Source: a virus
Direction: 5' to 3' (one strand)
IMG/VR virus record: IMGVR_UViG_3300037189_010748
Coordinates: 1 to 63,502 of that record
Length of the DNA stretch: 63,502 nt
Numbering within the stretch: the stretch's first letter is position 1; every line of letters starts with the position of its first letter. Positions 18,464-26,807 of the stretch are shown in pieces. The notes beneath the pieces were generated by a model. That model was not told the origin of the DNA. It made no database searches and worked only from the letters and a program-made list of their open reading frames with translations. Made by a program: the position numbers and the translations under genes.

Positions 18464-19321
18464 CGGCCCTTGTTAGAAACACGGTGACGAGATTCTTTCG
18501 GTTCTTCGGAATCTCGTCCCTGACTGCCTCTAGGGTAGCGCATCCCGGACAATACCTGCTGGCTACCTTGTAAGGAGGATCGTCCAGCTCCCGGCCGTCC
18601 TCATCGAGCCAGTCCTCGGGGATGGTGCCGCACCGATCACACGTTGTCCGCTTGAAGACGGAGTACGCCAGCGCCTTGTCTTGGTCCTCAGTGGGCCACT
18701 TCAGGAACTGACTGTGCTGAATCCCGAGGGGCGCACAGTACTCCATCTCCAAGCGGAACTTGTGATCTGACTTCAGTCTTTTCCCATGTGGACGACACGG
18801 GACGTCGTGTTCACGCTGAGGCAGGCGTTGAACAACTGCATGAGCTCGCTCTGGTTCCATGCCTCGCTGGTGAGCCAGTCCCGGAGCTCCTGCACCTCGT
18901 CCGGGTTGCTGCGGTCGATGGCCGGTTCGACGATGCAGGCGATGACCAGCTCCACCGGGAACACCTCGGGGTTGAAGGGCAGGTCCGCCCCCTGGTCCCC
19001 AGCCTCCTCACGCTGAGCGTCGGTGGGCGGGTTGTCGCTGATGAGGGCGTCGTAGGCCGTGCGGCTCACGGACTGGAACGTGAACTTGAGGGCGTCGTGG
19101 CGGAGCTCGTCACGCTTGGTGTTGAGCTCCGCCTCCTTGACGTCGAGCCGCTCCTGGGCGTCGGCAACGCTGCCTGCGTTGGCGAGCATCCGCAAGCGGC
19201 GGACTTCCTCTTCGATGTCCTGCACCTCTTCGGCCAAGGCGTTGTCGGCCGCGATGTACACGGTCTTGCGCTGCGGCTTCTTCAGGCTGCGGAGATGGTC
19301 GAGGGGCTGCTTGATGGTCAT
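18414..19321 (-). CDS. Tail assembly chaperone, -1 frameshift product (G-T type)
   Basis: A -1 shift at the slippery site at 18779-18785 would fuse the first 181 residues of the upstream frame to the 121-residue frame ending at 18414, giving about 302 aa. The added part has a probable zinc ribbon (CDRCG and CPGC, about 28 residues apart) and a basic end. Its coding region overlaps the start of the tape measure gene by 50 bases. Frameshifted chaperones are nearly universal in long-tailed phages; the heptamer and frame arrangement are directly visible. Confidence 0.85.
18773..19321 (-). CDS. Tail assembly chaperone, unshifted product
   Basis: A 182-aa mostly helical protein immediately upstream of the tape measure, the standard place for the G-type tail assembly chaperone. 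ATG 19321 has AAGGAC upstream. The frame ends 4 codons after a slippery heptamer. It binds tape measure protein and prevents aggregation before tube assembly, by analogy with lambda gpG. Confidence 0.85.
   Translation of the reverse strand: MTIKQPLDHLRSLKKPQRKTVYIAADNALAEEVQDIEEEVRRLRMLANAGSVADAQERLDVKEAELNTKRDELRHDALKFTFQSVSRTAYDALISDNPPTDAQREEAGDQGADLPFNPEVFPVELVIACIVEPAIDRSNPDEVQELRDWLTSEAWNQSELMQLFNACLSVNTTSRVVHMGKD
18779..18785 (-). promoter_or_regulatory. Programmed -1 ribosomal frameshift site
   Basis: Read leftward the sequence is GGGAAAA, with the zero frame split as G GGA AAA, an ideal X XXY YYZ heptamer. Two codons after it the zero frame stops (GAC TGA), while the -1 frame stays open for 121 codons. 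Confidence 0.85.
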
Positions 19322-19350
19322 GATTCTGTCCTTGTATCTGTTGTTGTTGG

Positions 19351-19830
19351 TCAGGCGGCGACGGTTGCGTCGACCTTGGGGTCGGTGCAGGCGAAGACCA
19401 CGTTGAACTTCGCGGCTTCGTTGTCGGCGGTGTACTGGTTGCTGTTGCTGGCCACGACGGCGGGCCAGACCTCGCACTTGTCGGCGGCGGCGGCGTTGGC
19501 ACCGGCCGTGCCGCGATCGAAGATCACGACGTGGCCGACGTTGCCCTTGGCGAGCGCCGCCTTGATGGTGTCCGTGCCGGTCTTCTTCTGGTAGAACACG
19601 ATCGAGCTGTCGTCGATCGAGTCGCCGCCCGTGATCTTGCTGGTGAAGGTGCTCGCCATGTCCGGGGTCTCGATGAGCTGGTTCACGAACTCGAACCCGT
19701 TCACCTCAGCGATCTCGGCGGTGAGCGCCGTCCCTGCCGTGATCTCGGCCACGGTGGGGGCGGTCTTGGTGGTGATGGTGGGGACCCAGAAGAACTTGGT
19801 GATCCCCTTCCGCATGAACCTGTCTGCCAT
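19351..19830 (-). CDS. Major tail tube protein
   Basis: A 159-aa beta-rich protein located just upstream of the tail assembly chaperones, as expected for the tail tube subunit. The N-terminus (KGITKFFWVPTI) and the central GDSIDDSSIVFYQKK segment resemble actinophage tube proteins. AGGAGG precedes ATG 19830. Confidence 0.85.
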   Translation of the reverse strand: MADRFMRKGITKFFWVPTITTKTAPTVAEITAGTALTAEIAEVNGFEFVNQLIETPDMASTFTSKITGGDSIDDSSIVFYQKKTGTDTIKAALAKGNVGHVVIFDRGTAGANAAAADKCEVWPAVVASNSNQYTADNEAAKFNVVFACTDPKVDATVAA

Positions 19831-19845
19831 GATGGATTCCTCCTG

Positions 19846-20079
19846 TTACTCGGTGGGGGTGTCGGTTGCGGGGACCGACGGTGCTTCCGCTGAGGTCGCG
19901 TCGGAACTCGCGACCTTCCAGCCCTTGCCTTCCCACAGCTCCTTGAAGGAGCCGTAGGTGACCTCGGCGGTGGTTCCGCCGGGGAGATCGGGGTGCGTCA
20001 TCAGGATGACGGCGTTGGGCTCCAGCTCCGGCTCGGCTGGTGCCGCTGCTGCCGGTGCGGGGAGATTCTTGTTGCTCAT
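19846..20079 (-). CDS. Small proline/acid-rich structural accessory protein
   Basis: A 77-aa product. The first 25 residues are Pro/Ala/Glu-rich and disordered. The rest contains a module with LMTHPDLPGG ... TYGSFKELWEGKGW. The same module (MTHPN ... YESFVTYWQQRGW) forms the N-terminus of the 1119-aa tail protein encoded at 36475-39834. It overlaps the tail terminator stop by 4 bases. Location between tail terminator and tube genes suggests a virion or assembly role. Confidence 0.65.
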   Translation of the reverse strand: MSNKNLPAPAAAAPAEPELEPNAVILMTHPDLPGGTTAEVTYGSFKELWEGKGWKVASSDATSAEAPSVPATDTPTE

Positions 20080-20474
20080 GATGCGCTCACTTTCATGGTG
20101 ATTGACAGCGTCGACTGCCAGAGGTTGTCCTGGACTCGTACTGTACCTCGCCGGGCGACCTGCGGTGTACCACACGCCACTGTCACGTCGCTCCAGTGCT
20201 CATCCAGGGCTTGGACTGCACGATCTTCGGCGACACCGGCCTGTGCGTTGTTCTTGCCGACGCACGTCAGGGTGTAGGACAGGTCGCCCATATCGAGGGG
20301 GTTGCCCATGCTGCCGTAGAACGGTGCCGTCTCACGCACGGTCAGCACGTAGAACGGATAGCTGGGGTTCTTGGGGGCCTCGCCCATGCCGACACTCCGG
20401 CCGGTGCGGGTGGCCAACATGGTCTGGAGCTGCCCGTCAGCGGCTGCGGCGTTGATTCTCACGATGACCTCCAT
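20076..20474 (-). CDS. Tail terminator / tail completion protein
   Basis: A 132-aa alpha/beta protein with YPFYVLTVRE and LSYTLTCVGKN strands around an AVQALDEHWSDV helix, the pattern of tail terminator proteins that cap the tube and join head to tail. Gene order (HK97 gp10-like, then this gene, then tail tube) supports it. Confidence 0.65.
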   Translation of the reverse strand: MEVIVRINAAAADGQLQTMLATRTGRSVGMGEAPKNPSYPFYVLTVRETAPFYGSMGNPLDMGDLSYTLTCVGKNNAQAGVAEDRAVQALDEHWSDVTVACGTPQVARRGTVRVQDNLWQSTLSITMKVSAS

Positions 20475-20854
20475 GCTCGGAACGGTGCCTTTGCGATGTC
20501 AGCAATGAACAGCGGACGGACCTCAAGGATCGCAGGGCCGAAGTGCGGGAAAGGCGGCTGGTTGTACTCGCGACCCAGGCTGTCCAAGCCAACGAAGCCA
20601 TACTCCAGCCGATGAGCCTGAGGATCCGAGTTGCTGACGTATGCGCCACCGTCACGAAACTCGAGAACGAAGCTTTGGCGGTAGTGGCCAGTGATAATGT
20701 TCGGACCAGGACGACCAGAAGCATTACGAACAGTCGCATCCAGCAGTCGTCGGCCGTGGTCTTGGGTCGCTTCATCCAGCAGCATCCTTGTCTTGGTAGG
20801 GGTGTCCTTGACCTTGCGAGCCAGCCTGTTGAGCTCGGTCATGTCGAACTTCAT
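20459..20854 (-). CDS. HK97 gp10-like head-tail joining protein
   Basis: A 131-aa product with the family pattern: a helical N-terminus, then GRPGPNIITGHYRQSF, then AHRLEYGFVG and NQPPFPHFGPAI. These proteins sit at the neck and help tail attachment. It overlaps the head closure gene by 4 bases. Confidence 0.75.
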   Translation of the reverse strand: MKFDMTELNRLARKVKDTPTKTRMLLDEATQDHGRRLLDATVRNASGRPGPNIITGHYRQSFVLEFRDGGAYVSNSDPQAHRLEYGFVGLDSLGREYNQPPFPHFGPAILEVRPLFIADIAKAPFRAWRSS

Positions 20855-21252
20855 TGCGAGTCCTGGTCGAGGATTGCACTCAGGCGGCGCATGACGCTGT
20901 ACGTGGCGGGGATCTCCGCGACCACCCGGATGGTCTTGCCCACCAGGCGGGGATCCTCGCTGGCCGTCACCGTGATGATGTCGTTGGGGTTGATAGCCGG
21001 TGACGCAGCCGGGATGCTGACTTCCACCATGAGCCTGGCCACGGGGACACCTTCGCCGAGGGTCTGGGGTGACGATGTTCCCATGACGGCCACCATACCC
21101 TTCCCGGTGTAGATGGCGGCGCTGTCGATCGTGAGGGCCATGGTCACCGGGTCCAGCACCATGGAGGCGTCGTCCTCCGGCCGGGTGATGGTGAGCGTGT
21201 CCCGCATGTACCGCTCAGCCACGGTCTTCAGTCTGTTCAGGTTGATCGCCAT
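20851..21252 (-). CDS. Head closure / head-tail stopper protein
   Basis: A 133-aa product with an N-terminal helix and then a beta-barrel-like part (ARLMVEVSIPAASPAINPND ... GKTIRVVAE). It resembles the phage head-tail adaptor/stopper group (DUF6093-like). Order between the connector genes and the gp10-like gene fits. Confidence 0.65.
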   Translation of the reverse strand: MAINLNRLKTVAERYMRDTLTITRPEDDASMVLDPVTMALTIDSAAIYTGKGMVAVMGTSSPQTLGEGVPVARLMVEVSIPAASPAINPNDIITVTASEDPRLVGKTIRVVAEIPATYSVMRRLSAILDQDSQ

Positions 21253-21568
21253 TGTCCACCCCCTTCAGGATGCCGATGATGTTCTGCCGCATGATAGACA
21301 ATGCTATCATGACCGGGCTTTGGTTGCCATCTCCCCACTCCAGGGAGTCGAACGCCTGCTCCTCGATGCGCTTGAGATCAACCTCCATCATCGACTGACG
21401 CAAGATCGAACCAATATCCGAGGTAGGCATCGAGGAGAGCATCTGAGCCATCTCGGAGCTCAAATGTGGCCCGCTCGTCGGCAACGGGGTCGACATGCGC
21501 CAGAGCTCCGTTCCAGAATACGTCAGGGACACCGTCAGGGAAAGCGGTGCAGGTTGGGGGTTGTCCAT
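21215..21568 (-). CDS. Hypothetical protein overlapping the upstream Cys-motif gene
   Basis: A 117-aa product unlike any family I know. Its first 64 codons are read in a different frame across the end of the gene at 21378-21629. AGGA precedes ATG 21568; internal ATGs at 21496 and 21448 would shorten the overlap. The C-terminal half (VDLKRIEEQAFDSLEW ... MRQNIIGILKGV) looks helical and genuine. Without it, 21253-21377 would be a gap in an otherwise gap-free operon. Confidence 0.55.
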   Translation of the reverse strand: MDNPQPAPLSLTVSLTYSGTELWRMSTPLPTSGPHLSSEMAQMLSSMPTSDIGSILRQSMMEVDLKRIEEQAFDSLEWGDGNQSPVMIALSIMRQNIIGILKGVDNGDQPEQTEDRG

Positions 21569-21629
21569 CGTAATCCTCTTTCGTGTTGAGATGCTTGCAT
21601 GCGTTGCACATGCTGGGAAACTGGATCAT
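21378..21629 (-). CDS. Small conserved-type phage protein with Cys motif
   Basis: An 83-aa product beginning MCNACKHLNTK-like after seven residues, with TCTAFPDGVPDVFWNG and HVDPVADERATFEL. This pattern (CxxC, AFPxGxP, then H and a D-x-x-x-x-F end) recurs in short proteins of many actinophages and tailed phages near connector genes. Function unknown. Confidence 0.65.
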   Translation of the reverse strand: MIQFPSMCNACKHLNTKEDYDGQPPTCTAFPDGVPDVFWNGALAHVDPVADERATFELRDGSDALLDAYLGYWFDLASVDDGG

Positions 21630-21630
21630 G

Positions 21631-24600
21631 TCACACCGACCTCAGGTTGGGCCTGCGCCGTAGCACCCTGCCACGGGCCACCGACTCCAGGAACTCGCCG
21701 ACGGCCTCGGCAATGGGGCGGACGCTCTCGGAAGGCGAGGTCATGTATTCGCTGAGGGCGTCAGCCAGGAACTCATCCGGTGTGTACACACCGTGAGCGC
21801 CCAGGCGGTAGGAGATGTTCAGGATGGTCTTCTTCTCGCTGAACCAGCGGTGCAGTTGCCGCTCGAACAGGGCGTGGTCCCGCACTTGACCACGGGGGCT
21901 GGTGGTCGTAGGGATGACTGGCGGCTTGACGTCCCACGAGTTGTGACTGGCGAACACTGCTTGCCACATATCCTCACGCTCGCTCTTGGTCAGGCGGCTG
22001 AGCAGGTCGTGGGTAGCTTCGTGCACGAGGCTGGCCGCTGCGCTCTGCGTCCCCTGCGGGAAGTGCCCAATGGCTACGGCCTTGGCACGCATGCGGCTGT
22101 GGTTCGCCCAGGTTGTTGCGGTCTGGCGGCTCACCACGATTGCACCCTCGTCGGGGCGGTAGACCAGCATGGCGCTCAGGCGCTCGTTCTCGTCGGCCAG
22201 CCGGAAGAACGGGAGCGAGCTCTCACCAAAGGAACGCTTCCACAAGCGGAGTGTGTCGCTGATGTCCTGGTTCAGAGTCTGATTGTCCAGCCCCACGATG
22301 TCCGGGTCCACTACTGCCGGGTTCAGCAGGTCGGGGTCAAACCCCTTGCCGATGGCATCCCTTGCCACCCATGACTGACGGCTGCCGTTGCTGGCGAACC
22401 GGATCTCCCTGAGCTTGTTCTCCAGGTCCTCCAGGTTGCGGACGGTGCCCAGGCTGTACTCCTTGGCCAGCTTGACGAACGTCTCGATCTTGGCGTACTC
22501 AGCACCGACCGACCGTGCGAACCCGGCCGCATAGTTCTTGAGGTCGTGATGCAGGGTGCGCAGCAGATGCTCGTAGCTGATGCCGGTCTGCACGGCAACT
22601 TCGCTCAGGTTGCCACGCCAGAGCCACAACCGTGCGATCACCGTTGAGAAGTCGATGGTTCGCAGTTCATCCTCGAGCTGCTCCCTCAGCTTGAACTTTC
22701 CGCCTGGCAGGGTGGCACTGACGCCACGCTCCTCGGCCAGCAGGCGCAGGTTGCCGATGTCGTACTCGTTCAAATCTTCGATGTACGGGCCTGAGGTGTG
22801 CAGGTACAACCCACGAATCGGAGCCACGCCCACGTCGTAGGTGTGATCCATCTTGGCGACGTTGCGCACCACACCGTTGACCTTGACTTCGGTGTTGTGG
22901 CGGTACAGGCCATAGTTGAACCTCAAGTTGGCTCGGTCAGGGCGCAGCTTGATGCCGAACGCCTGCTCGTGCAAGCCATCGAACCTGAGGCTCGCCCGGA
23001 TGGGGCCGTTGCGGAAAGCGTCAATCGTGAAGATGAGCTCGTCGTCGGCACGCTTCAGCAGGTATTGCAGTGCGATCTTGCGGTCCGTGTTGGTGCCTGT
23101 GAAGCTGTAGTACAACACCCGCATATCTTCCATGATCTCATCCATGGACTGGCTCCGGAGGCGTGCTTGCATCTTCAGCCAGCGGAAGCCCTCGTTCTCC
23201 GGCATGAAGCGCAGCACCGGCACCAGCTTGCCGTTCTCCAGGCTGACCGTGGCACTGAACGGCTTGCCCAGGTACGTCACACGAGGGATCAACGCATTGA
23301 TGATATCCCGCTGCGTGATGCTGCGTGGCCCCAGCGTGATGCCCAGGCGCTTGGCCCACTCGATCTCGGTGTCGCTGAAAGCAGGCTGCCCTCGCATGCG
23401 TTCGTACAGGGCTTGAGCCAGGTCTTGCCTGCCACGGCTGCTGAACCCAGCGGTGAAGCGCCACTGACCCATGCGTGCGCCCAGCCACGGCAGGGGGTCC
23501 AGCACTGCGGCCGCTGCACGCACCAGTTCCAGCGTGGCCCGGTCAGGGTCGCTGTCGATGACGGACTTCAGGTGGTAGGCAGTGCGGGACCAGTTGTCCA
23601 TCACGGCTTGGCCCGGCTTGCGGCTCATGTGGAAGTTGATTGCGGCCTCACCGTACAGCCGCTCCCTGGCCTCGCTGAAGATCTGTTCGGTGACGAGGTT
23701 GTCGTACAGGTTGGCCTCAGCCGCCCCCTGGTGGACGATCCACGTACCGTAGTTCTCGATGCCCTCCAGGATGTCAGCCTTGGTCGGGTTCTTCTTGAGC
23801 CTCATGACCCTGGACATCTCTTCCGGCACGTCGAACCGGGCAGCCCGTGGCGCATCCAGGAACTCGATGTTGCCGAAGTGGCTGTCGATCCCGGCCGCTA
23901 CCCGGCTGCGGAACTGTTGTGCCGTCTCAGTGGATCCGCTGAACGCCATGGCGGCAGCTTCCTTCTTGAGATAGTTGCCGGACCATGCGGTGAGCGCACG
24001 GCGCATCAGCGATGGGATATCCATGTCCACGTCGTTGAGGATGCGCTGCGTCACCTCTCGTACGAACGGGTTCTTGCCTGTGATGGCCACGGCGTTGACC
24101 GCCAGGCCCACCACGGCACCAGCCTTAGCGATCCGCTGGAGGTCTCGCTTGGTGGTGACGCCCGTGAGGCGCTTCATCTGTTCACGATACTTCTTGGTAC
24201 CGGGCTTATCAATCGGGATGATCTGCCGAGCGCAGCCAGGGTGAGCGCTGATGAACACCGGCTCCTCATTGGCATTGAGGACCATGCCGTTGGCCTTCTG
24301 CTTATCTTCGTGGCGTTCCCAGCCGCACCCTGGCCCGTCGCTCACGAGGATCCAGCCACCGTTCTGCTTGGCCACGTCCAGCGCAGCGATGGCCGCTGCC
24401 TGATTGTAGTACGTGTCCGTCATCATCTTGATGTGCTTGGTGGCGGGGACGATCTTCGTCTTGATCTTCTCCGGGTCGCCACGCTTCTTGCCCTTGGCCC
24501 GGTAGTACACGTTCGGCTCGCCTACATTGGTCAGAGCCTTGATGCCCTTGTCCTCGAGTTCTTTGTTAAGTCTCTTCAGTTCCCGTCTATAATTTTCGAG

Positions 24601-25050
24601 TGAATTTTCGAGCTCTAGTCTTTCCTTATTGTTCCTAAAGTCACCGATCTCCAACTTGGCGTTGATCCGGTTCATCTCTTTGCGGAGTGCGCCCACCGTC
24701 TTGCTAGCGACGGACTCCTTCTCGGCGTTGTCTGCCCACCGCTTGAGATCGTTGGCAGTGTTGTCCACCGACTTGACGGCCCGGTTGACCAAGGTAGTGA
24801 GGTTCTTGGTGCCGTCCGGGCTGAGGGTCGCATTGTTCCGCAAGCTAGCGGCGTTCATGCGAGCCTCAGCCCGGAGTTCCTTCCTGGCCCAGTAGTACCC
24901 GTCCTCGCGGAACCCCTCCACCAACTCGTACATCTCGCCCCGGATGCGAGCCACGTCTGCGGGGCTCTTGGCCTTGTCCATGGCCGTCTGGAGGTTTCCA
25001 AGCTCAGCGATCTGAGCCAGAGCGAAGTTGGTGAAGGTTGAAGTTGACAT
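21631..25050 (-). CDS. MuF-like minor head protein fused to a HExxH metalloprotease-like domain
   Basis: An 1139-aa protein. The N-terminal 300 residues are helical, with a coiled coil near 130-180. They end in the MuF-type motif SDGPGCGWERHED ... ISAHPGCARQI, which belongs to minor head proteins that enter the capsid near the portal. About 700 residues of unknown helical and beta segments follow. Near residue 1009 stands VHEATHDLL, a HExxH zinc metalloprotease signature, with a downstream PDEFLADALSEYM helix offering the third (Glu) ligand, as in gluzincin-like peptidases. Such MuF fusions are known to carry toxin or effector domains ejected with DNA. No other capsid protease is evident here, so capsid maturation is an alternative. 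No Shine-Dalgarno sequence; coupled to the upstream stop. Codon use between 24560 and 24650 is strikingly AT-rich. Confidence 0.7.
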   Translation of the reverse strand: MSTSTFTNFALAQIAELGNLQTAMDKAKSPADVARIRGEMYELVEGFREDGYYWARKELRAEARMNAASLRNNATLSPDGTKNLTTLVNRAVKSVDNTANDLKRWADNAEKESVASKTVGALRKEMNRINAKLEIGDFRNNKERLELENSLENYRRELKRLNKELEDKGIKALTNVGEPNVYYRAKGKKRGDPEKIKTKIVPATKHIKMMTDTYYNQAAAIAALDVAKQNGGWILVSDGPGCGWERHEDKQKANGMVLNANEEPVFISAHPGCARQIIPIDKPGTKKYREQMKRLTGVTTKRDLQRIAKAGAVVGLAVNAVAITGKNPFVREVTQRILNDVDMDIPSLMRRALTAWSGNYLKKEAAAMAFSGSTETAQQFRSRVAAGIDSHFGNIEFLDAPRAARFDVPEEMSRVMRLKKNPTKADILEGIENYGTWIVHQGAAEANLYDNLVTEQIFSEARERLYGEAAINFHMSRKPGQAVMDNWSRTAYHLKSVIDSDPDRATLELVRAAAAVLDPLPWLGARMGQWRFTAGFSSRGRQDLAQALYERMRGQPAFSDTEIEWAKRLGITLGPRSITQRDIINALIPRVTYLGKPFSATVSLENGKLVPVLRFMPENEGFRWLKMQARLRSQSMDEIMEDMRVLYYSFTGTNTDRKIALQYLLKRADDELIFTIDAFRNGPIRASLRFDGLHEQAFGIKLRPDRANLRFNYGLYRHNTEVKVNGVVRNVAKMDHTYDVGVAPIRGLYLHTSGPYIEDLNEYDIGNLRLLAEERGVSATLPGGKFKLREQLEDELRTIDFSTVIARLWLWRGNLSEVAVQTGISYEHLLRTLHHDLKNYAAGFARSVGAEYAKIETFVKLAKEYSLGTVRNLEDLENKLREIRFASNGSRQSWVARDAIGKGFDPDLLNPAVVDPDIVGLDNQTLNQDISDTLRLWKRSFGESSLPFFRLADENERLSAMLVYRPDEGAIVVSRQTATTWANHSRMRAKAVAIGHFPQGTQSAAASLVHEATHDLLSRLTKSEREDMWQAVFASHNSWDVKPPVIPTTTSPRGQVRDHALFERQLHRWFSEKKTILNISYRLGAHGVYTPDEFLADALSEYMTSPSESVRPIAEAVGEFLESVARGRVLRRRPNLRSV

Positions 25051-25051
25051 G

Positions 25052-25369
25052 TCAGCGAGGAACGATGCGCTTGAGCTTGGCGGAGTTGACGGTCAGCGTC
25101 GTGGTGCCCAGCCCAGTCCCGCCAGCGGCTTCGAACTTCTTGAGCATCCCTTCGATGCTGATCATGTTCTGGCCGTTGGTGATGCTGAGACCGGGCACGC
25201 TGAAACTGGCCGGGTCACTCGTGAAGTTGGACAGGCGCTTGCGGAGCGTCTGCAAGACGACCTCGTCGTAGTTGCTGGTGGCGTCGAAGATCGCATCCAG
25301 GTCGGCGGTGAGTGGCTCATCACCGACCCAGCTACGAACGACCGCCAGCTCGTCAGCCGACAGTGGCAT
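25052..25369 (-). CDS. Head-tail connector (gp6-like adaptor)
   Basis: A 105-aa mostly helical protein (ADELAVVRSWVG, YDEVVLQTLRKRLSNFTSD) placed directly downstream of the capsid genes, the place of the HK97 gp6-type connector that binds the portal. The start overlaps the SAP-domain gene by 17 bases. Confidence 0.6.
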   Translation of the reverse strand: MPLSADELAVVRSWVGDEPLTADLDAIFDATSNYDEVVLQTLRKRLSNFTSDPASFSVPGLSITNGQNMISIEGMLKKFEAAGGTGLGTTTLTVNSAKLKRIVPR

Positions 25370-25658
25370 CGTGTTCCTGCAGGCGCTCGATCAGGTCGGC
25401 ACGGTTGCCCTTGGCCTCCAGGCCACGCTCGGCCAGCAGAGCCTTGAGCTCGTCGATCTTGAGCTCGGTGTAGTTCTGCCCCTCTTCGGGATCGAACAGC
25501 TCCTCGCCCTCGTCTTCGTCGGGGGCCTCGAACACCCGCTTGTTGGTGACCTCGGCCTCGGCCCAGGTGGTGAGCTCTTCGCCGGGGCGGAACCAGCGGG
25601 ACTTGTTGGGATCGGTGGGATGGTGGACGAACACATCGCGCTGGACGGTCTTGGCCAT
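25353..25658 (-). CDS. SAP-domain protein of the capsid operon
   Basis: A 101-aa protein: a basic N-terminus, an acidic middle (DEDEGEELFDPEE), then a clear SAP motif at residues 64-98 (LKIDELKALLAERGL ... NRADLIERLQ). SAP helices bind DNA or act as protein docking modules. ATG 25658 has AAGGAG upstream. A second SAP domain occurs at the end of the protein at 61249-62082. It may link packaged DNA and the shell; this is inference. Confidence 0.75.
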   Translation of the reverse strand: MAKTVQRDVFVHHPTDPNKSRWFRPGEELTTWAEAEVTNKRVFEAPDEDEGEELFDPEEGQNYTELKIDELKALLAERGLEAKGNRADLIERLQEHDATVG

Positions 25659-25681
25659 GATTGTCTCCTTGTGAAATGGCT

Positions 25682-25717
25682 GAGGGCCGGACCCACCTTT
25701 CGGCAAGTCCGACCCTC
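25682..25717 (-). terminator. Hairpin terminator after the major capsid gene
   Basis: An 11-bp inverted repeat (GAGGGCCGGAC at 25682-25692 and GTCCGACCCTC at 25707-25717, one G-T pair) with a 14-base loop lies between the capsid gene and the SAP-domain gene. No T-run follows. It probably reduces read-through so that capsid mRNA is in excess. Confidence 0.6.
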
Positions 25718-25752
25718 ATTGTAGTCACCCGGTGCGGCTCACGCCGCTACGG

Positions 25753-26793
25753 TCACGGGATGACGTCGGCGCAGATCACCAGGTCCGGGTTGGGGAGGAC
25801 CGGCACGGCGATGGCCGAAGCCAGCGTGTAGGTCTGGACCGGGCTCTCCTGCTCCAGCGCCACGCACACCACGCCGGGCATGTCCGCCGCCGTCATGAGG
25901 CCCTTCTCGGCCAGCTTGATGGCTTCGGCGGTGATGCCGTAGTGCGTCGCACCGATCGGCTCGTCCGACGACGGGAGGAACAGCACCTTGTCCGTCGGGA
26001 TGATGCTGGTGATGGTGCCCTCGACTCGGGCCTTGGTGTCGTACAGCATCACCGGGGGCAGACCGTTCGCCGCGAAGATCGCGTCGATCATCTCGTTGTT
26101 CAGACGAGACGGGGTCGTCCCTGCGAAGGCCGCAGCCTCACGCATCTTGGTGTTGTTGTACATGTAGCCCAGCACCGTGCGGGACATCATCAGCAGGGCA
26201 GGCTCGACGCCGGTGTCGTCCACGTAGAGCTGCATCCACGTGAGCAGGTCGGCGAGGATGTCCGTGCTGGCGGTGGCCCAGCTCGCGGCCGCAACGGGCT
26301 TGTGCGAGCTCTTCATGCCGAAGTCGGCTTCGATGTTCAGGCCGTTCTCGGCGAGCGTGAACTTGCCGGTGGTGAGGACCTGGCCACGAGCGAGCTCCAG
26401 ACGCATCTGGACCGAACGGATCATGCGCTCGGCGTCGGCGTAGATGGCATTCATCATGCCCTCCTGGCCCTGGGCGTTCTGGATGGCCCGCAGGCGGAGC
26501 ATCTCCTCCTCACCGAGGGGGATCTGCCGGCTCACGGGGACCAGCTCGCCACGGATGCTGCTGAAACCCTGGCGACCCGTCATACGGGGCTGGGTGTCGA
26601 AGGCCCGGTACAGCGCCACGTCGACGTCGCGGAACGACGAACGGGTGACCCGGTACTCGAGCTCGGGGTTCGGGGTGTTGGGCAGGAACTGCTCCAGCGC
26701 CATCTGGTTGCGGAGGACCTCGTTGTCGTACTCACGGACGTACTGCGTGAGGACGACCGGGTCGACCAGGTCATAGATCATGCGAAGGCTCAT
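25753..26793 (-). CDS. Major capsid protein (phage protein E family)
   Basis: A 346-aa HK97-fold protein of the lambda gpE-like family. Features seen are the N-terminal LEQFLPN region, the E-loop segment (RGELVPVSRQIPLGEEE), the long helix with MNAIYADAERMIRSVQMRL, and the C-terminal domain containing the ALEQESPVQTYTLASAIAVP end. Flanked by decoration and scaffold genes in the lambda order. Confidence 0.9.
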   Translation of the reverse strand: MSLRMIYDLVDPVVLTQYVREYDNEVLRNQMALEQFLPNTPNPELEYRVTRSSFRDVDVALYRAFDTQPRMTGRQGFSSIRGELVPVSRQIPLGEEEMLRLRAIQNAQGQEGMMNAIYADAERMIRSVQMRLELARGQVLTTGKFTLAENGLNIEADFGMKSSHKPVAAASWATASTDILADLLTWMQLYVDDTGVEPALLMMSRTVLGYMYNNTKMREAAAFAGTTPSRLNNEMIDAIFAANGLPPVMLYDTKARVEGTITSIIPTDKVLFLPSSDEPIGATHYGITAEAIKLAEKGLMTAADMPGVVCVALEQESPVQTYTLASAIAVPVLPNPDLVICADVIP

Positions 26794-26807
26794 GTGTCAG
26801 CTTCCTC

